Part shown: one piece after another, positions 16,042-23,525 of the stretch
Layout: each line of letters starts with the position of its first letter
How positions within the stretch are numbered: the stretch's first letter is position 1
Assembly: GCA_024643255.1 (NCBI GenBank)
Contig: JAHENF010000098.1
Coordinates: 19,933-57,931 of the forward strand
DNA: 37,999 nucleotides
Source: Ilumatobacteraceae bacterium
GTDB taxonomy: Bacteria > Actinomycetota > Acidimicrobiia > Acidimicrobiales > Ilumatobacteraceae
Direction of reading: 5' to 3'
The notes under the pieces: generated by a model
Database searches by the model: none
What the model saw: only the letters and a program-made list of their open reading frames with translations
What the model was told of the DNA's origin: nothing
Made by a program: the position numbers and the translations under genes

Positions 16042-16072
16042 GGGTCAGGGTGGGTGGGTTTGGGTGATGGGG
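16042..16072 (+). other. predicted G-quadruplex tract
   Basis: Five or six runs of three or more G separated by 1-6 nt (GGGTCAGGGTGGGTGGG, then TTTGGG and GGGG) immediately follow the palindrome. This meets the usual G3+N1-7 pattern on the plus strand. It would be present in read-through RNA from the adenylyltransferase side. Confidence 0.55.
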
Positions 16073-16093
16073 TCAGCGGTTGGGGTCAGCGGT
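16068..16093. repeat. 13-bp tandem duplication over peroxiredoxin stop
   Basis: TGGGGTCAGCGGT occurs twice head-to-tail (16068-16080 and 16081-16093). The second copy contains the peroxiredoxin stop codon, so the 3' end of that gene has been locally duplicated. Confidence 0.7.
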
Positions 16094-16721
16094 TGGGTTG
16101 CTTGGTGACGCGGAGGTAGGGCTTCACGGGATTCCAACCGGCCGGGAACAGCTCCTTGGCGTCGTCGTCCGACACGGCGGGCACGATGATGACGTCCTCG
16201 CCGTCCTTCCAGTTGGCCGGTGTGGCCACCTTGTAGTCGGCGGTCAGCTGCAGGCTGTCGATGACGCGTAGGATCTCGTCGAAGTTGCGGCCCGTCGAGG
16301 CCGGGTAGGTGAGGGTGAGCTTGACCTTCTTGTCGGGTCCGATGACGAAGACGGAACGAACGGTCAGGGTGTCGCTCGCGTTCTCGTGGATCATGTCGTA
16401 GAGGTCGGCCACGGTGCGATCAGGGTCGCCGATCATCGGGAAGTTGACGGCGGTGCCCTGCGTCTCCTCGATGTCGCCTTCCCACCGGACATGGCTCTCG
16501 ACCGGGTCGACCGACAAGCCGATGACCTTGACGTTGCGCTTGTCGAACTCCGGCTTGATCTTGGCGACGTAGCCGAGTTCCGTGGTGCACACGGGGGTGA
16601 AGTCCTTGGGATGGCTGAAGAGCACGCCCCACGAGTCGCCGAGCCACTCATGGAAGCTGACCTCGCCCTGCGTGGTCGGAGCGGTGAAGTCGGGTGCGAT
16701 GTCGCCGAGACGGACAGTCAT
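16086..16721 (-). CDS. 1-Cys peroxiredoxin (Prx6 type)
   Basis: A 211-residue peroxiredoxin. The peroxidatic Cys45 lies in HPKDFTPVCTTELG, with the Prx6-type VCTTE in place of the VCPTE usual in 2-Cys enzymes. The conserved Arg follows in the DPDRTVADLYDMI region. The C-terminal arm (ANWKDGEDVIIVPAVSDDDA) is typical of Prx6, and no resolving Cys is seen. It reduces hydrogen peroxide and organic or lipid peroxides in the cytoplasm. AGGAG lies 8 nt before the ATG. The upstream gap is unusually A+T-rich for this window and holds a candidate operator. Its 3' end adjoins the palindrome/G-tract region. Confidence 0.95.
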   Translation of the reverse strand: MTVRLGDIAPDFTAPTTQGEVSFHEWLGDSWGVLFSHPKDFTPVCTTELGYVAKIKPEFDKRNVKVIGLSVDPVESHVRWEGDIEETQGTAVNFPMIGDPDRTVADLYDMIHENASDTLTVRSVFVIGPDKKVKLTLTYPASTGRNFDEILRVIDSLQLTADYKVATPANWKDGEDVIIVPAVSDDDAKELFPAGWNPVKPYLRVTKQPNR

Positions 16722-16774
16722 TGGGATCTCCTGGTGATGGGCGTTCGCAACGTCGATCGACGTCGCAGCGGAGC

Positions 16775-16802
16775 AAGATATCCGGAAACCTGATGAATCC
16801 GG
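16775..16802 (-). promoter_or_regulatory. candidate peroxiredoxin promoter with inverted repeat
   Basis: Read on the minus strand, TATCTT (plus 16775-16780) could be a -10. Just upstream is the inverted repeat CCGGA-N11-TCCGG (16782-16802), in a locally A+T-rich stretch, as expected for a repressor or activator site. No known regulator family is recognised. Confidence 0.3.
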
Positions 16803-16825
16803 TCGGGATTATCGGGAATTGTGGT

Positions 16826-17590
16826 TCAGGGCGACGGTGGCGGTGGCGCAGCCGCCGGCGCCAGCTCCGCCGCACGAGCGAACCACTCGCCCGAGAGTCG
16901 GGCCGGTTCGTCGGCGAGCCGCAGGGCGGACGCCTTGAGACGTCGAGCCGCTCCTGGAGGAAAGGCGGCGATCGCAGTGGCGAGTTCCTCGGCCCGATCG
17001 CGCACCGCGTCGTCATCGACCACCTCGTAGGCGATCCCGAGACGGTACAGGTCAGGACCGTGCAGCCGGTCGCCGGTGAGGACGATCTGGAGCACGGTCG
17101 ACATCGGGTATCTGGCGACCAGCCAAGCGAGGTTCATCGGGGCGTTCATCCCGAGTCGGACCTCGGCGATCTGCAGCCATGCCGTGCTGCCGGCGACGAC
17201 AAGGTCGCCGGCGAGCGCGAACGCCGCGCCACCGTTGATCGCGTACCGCTCGAGCGCCACGACGATCGGGTGCGGACACGCGCCGAGCGCGGCATGCGCC
17301 GCGCGGATCGATGCGGCGCCGGTGGCCAGCCATGATGGTGGCGGGTCGGCGTTGTACTCCTTGAGGTCGAGCCCCGAACAGAACGCGCCACCGGCGCCGC
17401 AGAGCATGAGCACGCGCACGTTCGGATCGGAGCCGGTGGCGTCGACCGCGGCAGCCAACTCGTCGAGCATCGGTGGGATGAGGGCGTTCTTGCGCTCCGG
17501 ACGGTGCAGTTCGATGATCGCCACACCATTGTGATCGGTACGACGGACGAGTGGTTCGGCGGGCGCAGCCGGCGGGGCGGTCGTCTCCAT
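16826..17590 (-). CDS. enoyl-CoA hydratase/isomerase-family (crotonase) protein
   Basis: A 254-residue crotonase-fold protein. VAIIELHRPERKNALIPPMLDEL and GAGGAFCSGLDLKEY (oxyanion-hole region) are typical, and LQIAEVRLGM carries the second family glutamate. The first catalytic Glu, expected in the segment GGGxELAxACD, is missing: here it reads NGGAAFALAGD. Ordinary hydratase chemistry is therefore doubtful, and isomerase, thioesterase or another crotonase activity is possible. The N- and C-terminal ends are Ala/Pro-rich tails. It is coupled to the acyl-CoA dehydrogenase gene by a TGATG overlap, so it probably acts on the enoyl-CoA made by that enzyme. Confidence 0.85.
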   Translation of the reverse strand: METTAPPAAPAEPLVRRTDHNGVAIIELHRPERKNALIPPMLDELAAAVDATGSDPNVRVLMLCGAGGAFCSGLDLKEYNADPPPSWLATGAASIRAAHAALGACPHPIVVALERYAINGGAAFALAGDLVVAGSTAWLQIAEVRLGMNAPMNLAWLVARYPMSTVLQIVLTGDRLHGPDLYRLGIAYEVVDDDAVRDRAEELATAIAAFPPGAARRLKASALRLADEPARLSGEWFARAAELAPAAAPPPPSP

Positions 17591-18795
17591 CAGTTCCTCG
17601 GGAGGTCCGAGAACGGTGTATTGCGGTCGGGGCCCGGTTCACGGGGCAAGCCGAGGACCCGCTCGCCGAGCGTGTTCTTCTGGATCTCGTCGGTGCCCCC
17701 GCCGAGCGACATCCCTCGACAGTTGAGGACGTGATACGCCCAGTAGTCGGCGTCGGTGTCGTCGGGTTCCCACGCCATCGCCTCGGCCCCACCGATGAGG
17801 TGAGCGGTCTGTGCACAGTGTCGGCCCTGGATGGTTCGCCAGAGCTTTCCGACCGAAGGGTGCAGACGTCGTCTCGTCCCCCAGGGCACCAGCTGCTCAC
17901 CGGTGTAGGCAATGGCGAGGTCGTCACGCACGACCGCATCGCCGAGCCGGTCGTGATCGGTCGCTCGCGCGACGAGGCCGCTGAAGGGGAGCGGCGATCG
18001 GCCCGCCTTCGACTTGTTCTCGTCGTCGGTGAGCTGGCCGCGCCCGAGGGTCGTGCGCTCGTGTCCGAGCAGCGCAACCGCGAGGCCCCAGCCGCCGTTG
18101 ACGTCGCCGACCACCCAGTCGGCGGGCACCCGCGCCTCGTCGAGGAAGACCTCGTTGAACTCGGCTGCGCCGGTCATCTGCACGAGCGGACGAACGGTCA
18201 CTCCGGGTTGATGCATCGGCAGCGCGAACATCGTGATCCCGCTGTGCTTGGGAACGTCGAAGTCGGTGCGGGCGAGGAGGATGCCGAAGTCGGCGATGTG
18301 GGCCTGTGAGGTCCACACCTTCTGCCCGGTGATCACCCATTCGTCGCCGTCGCGGATCGCTCGGGTGGTGAGCCCTGCGAGATCCGAGCCCGCACCGGGC
18401 TCGGAGTAGAGCTGGCACCAGATCTCGTCGCCGCGCAGGGCGGGCGGGATGAAGCGTTGCTGGAGTTCGTCGGACGCGTGATCGCGCATGGTGGGCACGA
18501 CCATGCCGAGACCGAGGCCGAACAGCGCATCTTCGCCGGGTAGGAGTCCGAGGCTCTCCTCGCGAAACGCCGTGTCATGGTCGGGCGACAGACCGGCGCC
18601 ACCGAGGTGTGTCGGATACGAGATGCCTGCGAGTCCGGCGTCGCAGAGTGCCCGCCGGTACGCCTTCCCCCGTTGCACCGTGCCCGGAACGGGGGCGAGC
18701 ACGTCGGGAAGCGAGGCGAAGAACGCCCGAACTCTCGCTCGGAACTCGGTGATCGAAGGTGCGGCCTCGGCCGTGTCGTCGTCTGGCGTCGTCAT
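17590..18795 (-). CDS. acyl-CoA dehydrogenase (FadE type)
   Basis: A 401-residue FAD-dependent acyl-CoA dehydrogenase from the ATG at 18795 (MTTPDDDTAEAAP). An ATG at 18828 falls inside a likely -10 box and was rejected. N-terminal helical domain, then LYSEPGAGSDLAGL (FAD/substrate site), VITGQKVWTSQAHIADFGILLAR in the beta domain, and GGTDEIQKNTLGERVLGLPREP at the C-terminus. Electrons would pass to ETF. The TGATG overlap with the crotonase gene indicates co-translation. A GAGGGGG stretch about 10 nt upstream may be the ribosome site. Chain-length preference is not readable; side-chain steroid or fatty acid oxidation are both plausible. Confidence 0.92.
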   Translation of the reverse strand: MTTPDDDTAEAAPSITEFRARVRAFFASLPDVLAPVPGTVQRGKAYRRALCDAGLAGISYPTHLGGAGLSPDHDTAFREESLGLLPGEDALFGLGLGMVVPTMRDHASDELQQRFIPPALRGDEIWCQLYSEPGAGSDLAGLTTRAIRDGDEWVITGQKVWTSQAHIADFGILLARTDFDVPKHSGITMFALPMHQPGVTVRPLVQMTGAAEFNEVFLDEARVPADWVVGDVNGGWGLAVALLGHERTTLGRGQLTDDENKSKAGRSPLPFSGLVARATDHDRLGDAVVRDDLAIAYTGEQLVPWGTRRRLHPSVGKLWRTIQGRHCAQTAHLIGGAEAMAWEPDDTDADYWAYHVLNCRGMSLGGGTDEIQKNTLGERVLGLPREPGPDRNTPFSDLPRN

Positions 18796-18824
18796 CGTGG
18801 TGGCGCCCCCTCGCGCTGCTGACG

Positions 18825-18830
18825 ACATTA
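18825..18830 (-). promoter_or_regulatory. -10 hexamer for acyl-CoA dehydrogenase operon
   Basis: TAATGT on the minus strand lies about 29 nt upstream of the chosen ATG at 18795. This allows a short leader with a purine-rich ribosome site. No good -35. Confidence 0.35.
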
Positions 18831-18872
18831 CGCCACGCCCGTGCCGGGGTATCCAGGCGGCGGGCGTGTGTC

Positions 18873-18878
18873 TACGCT
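18873..18878 (+). promoter_or_regulatory. -10 hexamer for leaderless split-barrel gene
   Basis: TACGCT ends 6 nt before the ATG at 18885, and no Shine-Dalgarno is visible. A leaderless transcript is likely. Confidence 0.45.
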
Positions 18879-18884
18879 TCGCCC

Positions 18885-19268
18885 ATGAGCATCCCGGTCG
18901 CCATTGCCGATCTCGCCACCGCCACGTCCGAGTACGGGTTCGCCTACCTGCTCACCGTTCGCGACGATCTGCGAGCCCACATCGTGGCCGTCACGCCGAC
19001 GTGGGAGGGCGAGCGTCTGGTGATGGACGTCGGACGAGGAACGGCACACAACGCCATCGAGCGACCGTCGATCTCACTGTGCTATCCGCCCCGCGAGGAC
19101 GGCGGCTACAGCCTGATCGTCGACGGCGACGCGGTGGTCGACGATGGCTCGACGGTCAGCTTCGCGCCGACAGGAGCTGTGCTCCACCGGCCCGCATCGG
19201 CGGGATTCGCCGGCGGCCCGACGGGGTGCGGCAGCGACTGCGAGCCGGTCGGTCCATCGGGGGGCTGA
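18885..19268 (+). CDS. small pyridoxamine-5'-phosphate-oxidase-like split-barrel protein
   Basis: A 127-residue protein whose pattern fits flavin/F420 split-barrel proteins: YGFAYLLTVRDDLRAHIVAVTPTWEGERLVMDVGRGTAHNA, then SISLCYPPREDGGYSLIVDGDAVV. The C-terminus is a Gly/Pro-rich tail with two Cys (TGCGSDCEP), which is unusual. The ATG at 18885 is supported by the -10 immediately upstream; the longer in-frame reading would enter the neighbouring promoter region. It converges with another deazaflavin-family gene 15 nt downstream. The substrate is unknown, and cofactor assignment is by family resemblance only. Confidence 0.7.
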   Translation: MSIPVAIADLATATSEYGFAYLLTVRDDLRAHIVAVTPTWEGERLVMDVGRGTAHNAIERPSISLCYPPREDGGYSLIVDGDAVVDDGSTVSFAPTGAVLHRPASAGFAGGPTGCGSDCEPVGPSGG

Positions 19269-19280
19269 CGGACCGACCGG
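19245..19280. terminator. hairpin overlapping gene end, convergent junction
   Basis: CCGGTCGGTCC and GGACCGACCGG form a perfect 11-bp stem around a 14-nt loop that contains the stop codon of the 18885 gene. No U-tract. Confidence 0.6.
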
Positions 19281-19283
19281 CGA

Positions 19284-19649
19284 TCAGGCGGCAGGTTCGA
19301 GCGCGAGCCGCACGGTGTTGAGCGCTCCGCGCGACACCGTTGCGGTCGCAGTGCGCCGCTTTCCGTGGAGCCAGACAGCGACATTGGCGTCGGCCTCGAT
19401 GTTGCGCAACCACTGCGAGTCGCTCCTGACCGTGCTCACCGTCAGGGTGTCGCCGAGGCGGGTCGCGAGCACCGGCACGGTGCGGGGCAGACCGGAACGG
19501 CGCCCGGTCGTCTCGATCGTGACCGCCCCGGCGCCGACCGGAAGGGGATTGCCGACACCGGCATGGACAGCGGGACGAACCACCGCGTTCAGCGCGTTGA
19601 ACCCTCGGCGGGTGAGATCGGACGAACAGTCGGAGGGGAAACTTGCCAC
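19284..19649 (-). CDS. deazaflavin-dependent nitroreductase-family protein
   Basis: A 121-residue protein of the Ddn/TIGR00026 (DUF385, FDOR-A) type. The signature TTGRRSGLPRTVPVLATRLGDTLTV and the following SQWLRNIEADANVAVWLHGK correspond to the family's TTGRKSGxPR and WxxNLxANPxVxV motifs. Known relatives use F420H2 to reduce quinones and nitro compounds at the membrane face. It has no signal peptide, and the N-terminal helix is amphipathic (FNALNAVVRPAVHAG). Activity is inferred from family. The promoter should lie in the 60 nt shared with the divergent ABC ATPase gene. Confidence 0.78.
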   Translation of the reverse strand: MASFPSDCSSDLTRRGFNALNAVVRPAVHAGVGNPLPVGAGAVTIETTGRRSGLPRTVPVLATRLGDTLTVSTVRSDSQWLRNIEADANVAVWLHGKRRTATATVSRGALNTVRLALEPAA

Positions 19650-19695
19650 AGACGGAGCAACCGGCCGACTGGACGGGCTATTCCTCGCCGGGGGC

Positions 19696-19701
19696 TACGG
19701 T
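19696..19701 (+). promoter_or_regulatory. -10 hexamer for leaderless ABC exporter operon
   Basis: TACGGT ends 8 nt before the ATG at 19710. No Shine-Dalgarno precedes that ATG. Confidence 0.4.
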
Positions 19702-19709
19702 CGGGGCCG

Positions 19710-20597
19710 ATGCCGGCCGCGATCGAGACGAACGGTCTCACGAAGCAGTGGGGCGACCTGCGCGCCGTCGATGAACTGGATCTCGTCGTGCCGCCCGGCG
19801 AGTGTTATGCGTTCCTGGGTCGCAACGGTTCGGGAAAGTCGACCACGGCACGGATGCTGCTCGACTTCATCCGGCCAACGGCGGGGACGGCGACCGTGCT
19901 CGGAGGTCTCGGGAGCGACCCCGCCATACGGGCGAGGGTCGGGTACCTGCCTGGCGATCTGAACCTGCCGCGCCGTATGAGCGGTCACGAGGCCTTCGAG
20001 TACTTCGGCAGGTTCCGCAACCTCGCCGACACCACGGTGCGTGACTCGCTGATCGAGCGGTTCGGGCTCGATCCGAGTCGGCCGGTGAACGAACTCAGCA
20101 CCGGCAACCGCCGCAAGGTCGGCTTGATCCTGGCCTTCATGGGGTCACCCGAACTCCTGATCCTCGACGAACCGACGAGCGGGCTCGACCCGGTGTTGCA
20201 GGAGGAGTTCCGCGATCTGCTGGCGGAGCGCAAGGCCGGCGGAGCGACGATCTGGCTCACGTCGCACGTGATGGCCGAGGTCGCCCGAGTCGCGGACCGC
20301 ATCGGGATGATCGACGACGGCAAGCTGATCCGGGAGATGACGTTCGAGGATCTGCGTCACCAGGCCACGACGGAGATCATCCTGGGTTTCGACCGCGCGG
20401 TGTCGCCCGACGAGTTCGCCGGGGTGGCTTCGGTCACCGGTGTGGAGATCGACGGCGACGACGTCCGCCTGTCGATCCGTGGGCCGGTCGCCGAGATACT
20501 GACTCGGGCGGGTGAGCTCGGTGCAGTGCGGATCGAGACCGAGCAGCACGACCTGGATGCGATCTTCATCGATCTGTTGGGCGGGGCCGAGTCGTGA
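19710..20597 (+). CDS. ABC-2 exporter ATPase
   Basis: A 295-residue ATPase of the drug/lantibiotic/polyketide exporter branch (CcmA/DrrA-like). Walker A is LGRNGSGKST; Walker B is LLILDEPTSGLDP; the H-loop is TSHVM. The signature motif is degenerate, LSTGN instead of LSGGQ, which is tolerated in this branch. The C-terminal 80 residues form the usual accessory domain of these ATPases. The start was taken at MPAAIETNGLTKQW; a longer frame upstream would overlap the divergent gene. Its GTG-started permease partner overlaps the stop codon by 4 nt. Confidence 0.92.
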   Translation: MPAAIETNGLTKQWGDLRAVDELDLVVPPGECYAFLGRNGSGKSTTARMLLDFIRPTAGTATVLGGLGSDPAIRARVGYLPGDLNLPRRMSGHEAFEYFGRFRNLADTTVRDSLIERFGLDPSRPVNELSTGNRRKVGLILAFMGSPELLILDEPTSGLDPVLQEEFRDLLAERKAGGATIWLTSHVMAEVARVADRIGMIDDGKLIREMTFEDLRHQATTEIILGFDRAVSPDEFAGVASVTGVEIDGDDVRLSIRGPVAEILTRAGELGAVRIETEQHDLDAIFIDLLGGAES

Positions 20598-21448
20598 GCG
20601 CGGGGTTCGCCGTGTACCGACGATGGCTGCGCGATCGACGTCTGTCGACGTTCAGCTGGACAGTTGGCCTGATCATCATGATCGTCGCGACCGCGGCGTT
20701 CTATCCGGCGTTCGGAAGTTCTGCCGAGGCGTTCGTCGGCGGTGGCAGTTCGGCGATGAACGCGGTGCTCGGTCTCGGTTCGGGGATCGATCCGGGTGCT
20801 CCCCTCGGATACCTCTGGATCGGTCTGTACGCGAACGTCCTCCCGTGGACGTTGATGGCGCTCGGCGTCGCGGTCGGTAGCGCGTCGATCGCCGGGGACG
20901 AGGACACCGGCACCCTCGAGTACCTGCTCGCCGGACCAGTGACCCGGACGCAGGTGGTGATCAGCCGGTTCGCCGCAGCGATCACGGTGCTCCTCGTGGT
21001 CTCGGTGCTCTCCGGGGTGTCGATGGCGGCGTGCCTGCCGGCCTTCCAGCTCGCCGATGCGACGACCATCACACTGCCGGACGGAACGACGTCGATCGCT
21101 CCCGGTGCGACAGTCGCCGACATCGTCAACGGGACCATCTCGTCGTTCGCGGTGGCGCTCGGGCTCACCGGTCTCGCCTTCCTGATCGGCGCCGTCTCCG
21201 GCCGCAAGAGCTGGGCGATCGGCGGGGCATCGGCGATCGGCATCGGCGGGTACGTGCTCTACACGCTGTCGAGCATGACGTCCAGCCTCGATGCGTTGAC
21301 CTGGTTCTCGCCGTGGCGTTGGTACGTCGACGACGTGATGCTGATCAACGGGTTGACCCCGGAAGTGCTGATCCCGTTCGGAACGGCGACCGTGTCGCTC
21401 CTCGTCGGCTGGTGGGTCTTCCTACATCGCGACCTCCAGACCTCCTGA
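20594..21448 (+). CDS. ABC-2 exporter permease
   Basis: A 284-residue membrane protein with six hydrophobic segments, arranged as one N-terminal helix, a large extracytoplasmic loop, then helices from about residue 75 onward. GDEDTGTLEYLLAGPVTRTQVVISR is the family's cytoplasmic motif (normally DExxGTLExLLxxPVSR). A second hydrophilic stretch (TTITLPDGTTSIAPGAT) is probably extracytoplasmic. The GTG start at 20594 overlaps the ATPase stop as GTGA. With the ATPase it should form an exporter for a hydrophobic or antibiotic-like compound; the substrate is unknown and no regulator is adjacent. Confidence 0.9.
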   Translation: MSAGFAVYRRWLRDRRLSTFSWTVGLIIMIVATAAFYPAFGSSAEAFVGGGSSAMNAVLGLGSGIDPGAPLGYLWIGLYANVLPWTLMALGVAVGSASIAGDEDTGTLEYLLAGPVTRTQVVISRFAAAITVLLVVSVLSGVSMAACLPAFQLADATTITLPDGTTSIAPGATVADIVNGTISSFAVALGLTGLAFLIGAVSGRKSWAIGGASAIGIGGYVLYTLSSMTSSLDALTWFSPWRWYVDDVMLINGLTPEVLIPFGTATVSLLVGWWVFLHRDLQTS

Positions 21449-21461
21449 CCGCCGAGTCGTC

Positions 21462-21493
21462 GTTGAGATGCGGGTTCGACCCCGCGTCTCAAC
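21462..21493. terminator. hairpin between convergent genes
   Basis: GTTGAGATGCGGG and CCCGCGTCTCAAC pair over 13 positions with one T-G wobble and a 6-nt loop. The right arm contains the stop codon of the CcdA-like gene. The loop reads TTCGAC, giving a superficial resemblance to a tRNA T-arm. Confidence 0.6.
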
Positions 21494-22094
21494 TCACCGT
21501 CCACCGGGTGAGGGTGGTGACGAGTTCGTCGTGACGTCCGATCGCCAATGCGCCCGCCACCACGAGGCTGGCACCGCCCGCGACCAGCGCGGTGCGCTGG
21601 GCTGCCCGCGGCGAGGGGTCGAGCGCTCGCATGAGCAACACCACGGCGAGGACGGGCACCATGGCGCCGAGCATGTAGGCGGTGATGCCGGGCAACTGCG
21701 CAGCGATGCCGTCGCGTGATGCTGTCAGGATCGAGCCGAGTTCTTCGCCGATGCACGGGCGCCACCACAGGGCGGCGACGAACGAGACGCAGCCGGCGAC
21801 TGTGGTCTGTGCCGGGTTGGTCTGTGCCCACGTCAGCCTGGTCGTGTACGGCGCAGCGACGATCACGGCGATCGCCATGGCGACGAGGGCGCCGCTGAGC
21901 TGGAGTTGCAGGTCGGAGAGCGAGACGATGTTGGCGACGAGGAGCCATCCACCGAGTACCGCACCGAGGCAGATCGCCCCGAACGGGATCCATCGGCCGT
22001 GAATGATCACGGCCATCAGCATCGCCGGCAGCACCAACAGCAACGTGCACGGCTGGGTCGTCGCCCGGATCGCCTCGAAGAACGCAGGGATCAT
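21489..22094 (-). CDS. CcdA-like thiol:disulfide membrane protein
   Basis: A 201-residue, six-helix membrane protein. Two cysteines stand where CcdA/DsbD carry theirs: Cys16 in TTQPCTLLLVLP at the start of helix 1, and Cys114 in WWRPCIGEELGSILT at the start of helix 4. Members of that family pass electrons from cytoplasmic thioredoxin across the membrane to extracytoplasmic thiol proteins. Overall similarity is weak and the assignment rests on the cysteine positions, size and topology. Context supports it strongly, since a TlpA-like thioredoxin gene lies 34 nt upstream on the same strand. It is the last gene of the redox cluster. Confidence 0.7.
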   Translation of the reverse strand: MIPAFFEAIRATTQPCTLLLVLPAMLMAVIIHGRWIPFGAICLGAVLGGWLLVANIVSLSDLQLQLSGALVAMAIAVIVAAPYTTRLTWAQTNPAQTTVAGCVSFVAALWWRPCIGEELGSILTASRDGIAAQLPGITAYMLGAMVPVLAVVLLMRALDPSPRAAQRTALVAGGASLVVAGALAIGRHDELVTTLTRWTVS

Positions 22095-22128
22095 CGTCGG
22101 TCAGCGATGCATGGCCAGGCGGGCACGG

Positions 22129-22746
22129 TCAGGCCGGCTCGGCGAGCAACGCCTGCACGGCGGCATCGATCTCGTCGTAGCGGCCCTCGCCGATGTGGTC
22201 GTAACGGATGTGGCCGCGGCGGTCAAGCAGGTAGATCCGCGGCCAATGGGCCGTCGGGCCCTCCTGCCAGGAGTGGAACGTGTGCTTCGTCGGATCGAGT
22301 GCGATCGGCCACGTGACGCCGAGGTCGGCTGCGGCGGCCACGATGTTGGCCTCGTCGGCTTCGTAGGAGAATTCGGGGGCGTGGACGCCGACGAGCTCGA
22401 AGCCCTGCGCCGCGTACTTCTGGTAGAGCTCGCTCATGTGCGGCAGCGTGGCCTTGCAGTTGCTGCATCCGAACGTCCAGAACTGCACGGCGACAACCTT
22501 GCCCTCCAGCTCCTCGAGCGACGTGACATCGCTCTGCAGCCAGCCGGCGATGTCGACGAGTTCGGGATGCAGGCCTCGGTCGGCAAGATCGGGGGCGTCG
22601 ACCGTGGACGGGAGCGACTCGCCGAGTGGAGCGCTTTCGGATCCGGTCAGCGATGCGTCGCCGTTGCCACCGCCGGCGACGAATGCCGCACCGATCACCA
22701 CCGCGATCGCGGCGATGCCGATTCCGGCGAGCGCTCGTGGGCCCAT
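22129..22746 (-). CDS. TlpA/redoxin-type membrane-anchored thioredoxin
   Basis: A 205-residue protein. An N-terminal membrane anchor (ALAGIGIAAIAVVIGAAFVA) is followed by a flexible Ser/Gly-rich linker and a redoxin domain from about residue 50. The active site is TFGCSNCK with Cys94 and Cys97; CSNC is close to motifs in TlpA/DipZ-like proteins, and the residue before is Trp90. The later IYLLDRRGHIRYDHIGEG segment is the family's beta-hairpin, with cis-Pro expected at WPRIYL. It should sit on the outer face of the membrane and receive electrons from the CcdA-like protein. Its ATG overlaps the molybdoenzyme stop as TGATG. Confidence 0.88.
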   Translation of the reverse strand: MGPRALAGIGIAAIAVVIGAAFVAGGGNGDASLTGSESAPLGESLPSTVDAPDLADRGLHPELVDIAGWLQSDVTSLEELEGKVVAVQFWTFGCSNCKATLPHMSELYQKYAAQGFELVGVHAPEFSYEADEANIVAAAADLGVTWPIALDPTKHTFHSWQEGPTAHWPRIYLLDRRGHIRYDHIGEGRYDEIDAAVQALLAEPA

Positions 22747-23525
22747 CACAGTCCTGCGTACCAGTCGTAGCTGCGCTCGGCCCAGTAGTCGGCGGGACGT
22801 TCGCGGGCGTAGCGGATCACCCCGATCCGTTTGAGGCACTTGATGCCGTACTTGTTGGGGGTGGCGATGCGCAGCGGTGCGCCGTGATCCTGGTCGAGCG
22901 GCGCGCCGCCCTGGCGCAGCGCAAGCATGGTCTGCGGGTGCATGATCGACGCCATGTCCCAACCGACGTAGTACAGGCCGTCTGGGGTCTCGAGGCCCAC
23001 ATAGGGCGCGTCGCCGACCCTGTCGGCATAGCGCTGATGGAAATCGCTGAAGCGGACACCGCCCCAGTGGACGATGCTCGACCAGCCCTCGATGCACTTG
23101 TGCTCGATGACCATGTCGCGTTGGGGGAGCGCGTCGAACGCTGCGACGTCGAGATCGTCGAGCAGCTCGCCGTCGGGGCCCTCGACCCGCACGGTCCAAT
23201 CTGCGAGGTCGATCTCGTTGCGGATTCCGATGCGTCCGTTGACCTGGATCGGGGTCGCCTCGGAGACCGCGAACTCGGGGGCCGACCGGCTGGCCGACAG
23301 CCTGGTCCACAGCGTTTCGTTGCGCTCGAGTTGGCTCCGCAGGGGCTGCGGGATGCCGTCGGCGACCGGCTGGTTCTGCAGCCATCGCCAGCCGAGGACC
23401 GCCCCGGTGATCCCTGCGGCGCCGGTGAGGAACGAACGCCGTGAGCGTCGTCGGAACTCTTCGACGGTGATGGTGGGCGCATCGTCGAGCGGCGCGCGGA
23501 GCTCGCGTTCGCGTTCGGTCGTCAT
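22746..23525 (-). CDS. Tat-exported molybdopterin-dependent oxidoreductase (sulfite-oxidase/YedY fold)
   Basis: A 259-residue protein from the ATG at 23525, which overlaps the cytochrome stop as ATGA. A twin-arginine signal is clear (SRRSFLTG at 28-35, then hydrophobic GAAGITGAVLGW). The molybdenum ligand Cys144 lies in EHKCIEGWSS, the characteristic (K/R)CVEGW motif of the sulfite oxidase fold. DHGAPLRIATPNKYGIKCLKRI near the C-terminus is the conserved pterin-contact region. Relatives include MsrP (YedY), which reduces methionine sulfoxide in envelope proteins, and sulfite dehydrogenases. Which reaction occurs cannot be told. The adjacent b-type cytochrome is its likely electron partner. 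Confidence 0.9.
   Translation of the reverse strand: MTTERERELRAPLDDAPTITVEEFRRRSRRSFLTGAAGITGAVLGWRWLQNQPVADGIPQPLRSQLERNETLWTRLSASRSAPEFAVSEATPIQVNGRIGIRNEIDLADWTVRVEGPDGELLDDLDVAAFDALPQRDMVIEHKCIEGWSSIVHWGGVRFSDFHQRYADRVGDAPYVGLETPDGLYYVGWDMASIMHPQTMLALRQGGAPLDQDHGAPLRIATPNKYGIKCLKRIGVIRYARERPADYWAERSYDWYAGL

Noticed and set aside
21470..21485. T-arm-like sequence GCGGGTTCGACCCCGC, possible tRNA
   Set aside because: No acceptor, D-arm or anticodon arm around it, and the loop is one base short. It is part of the terminator hairpin.
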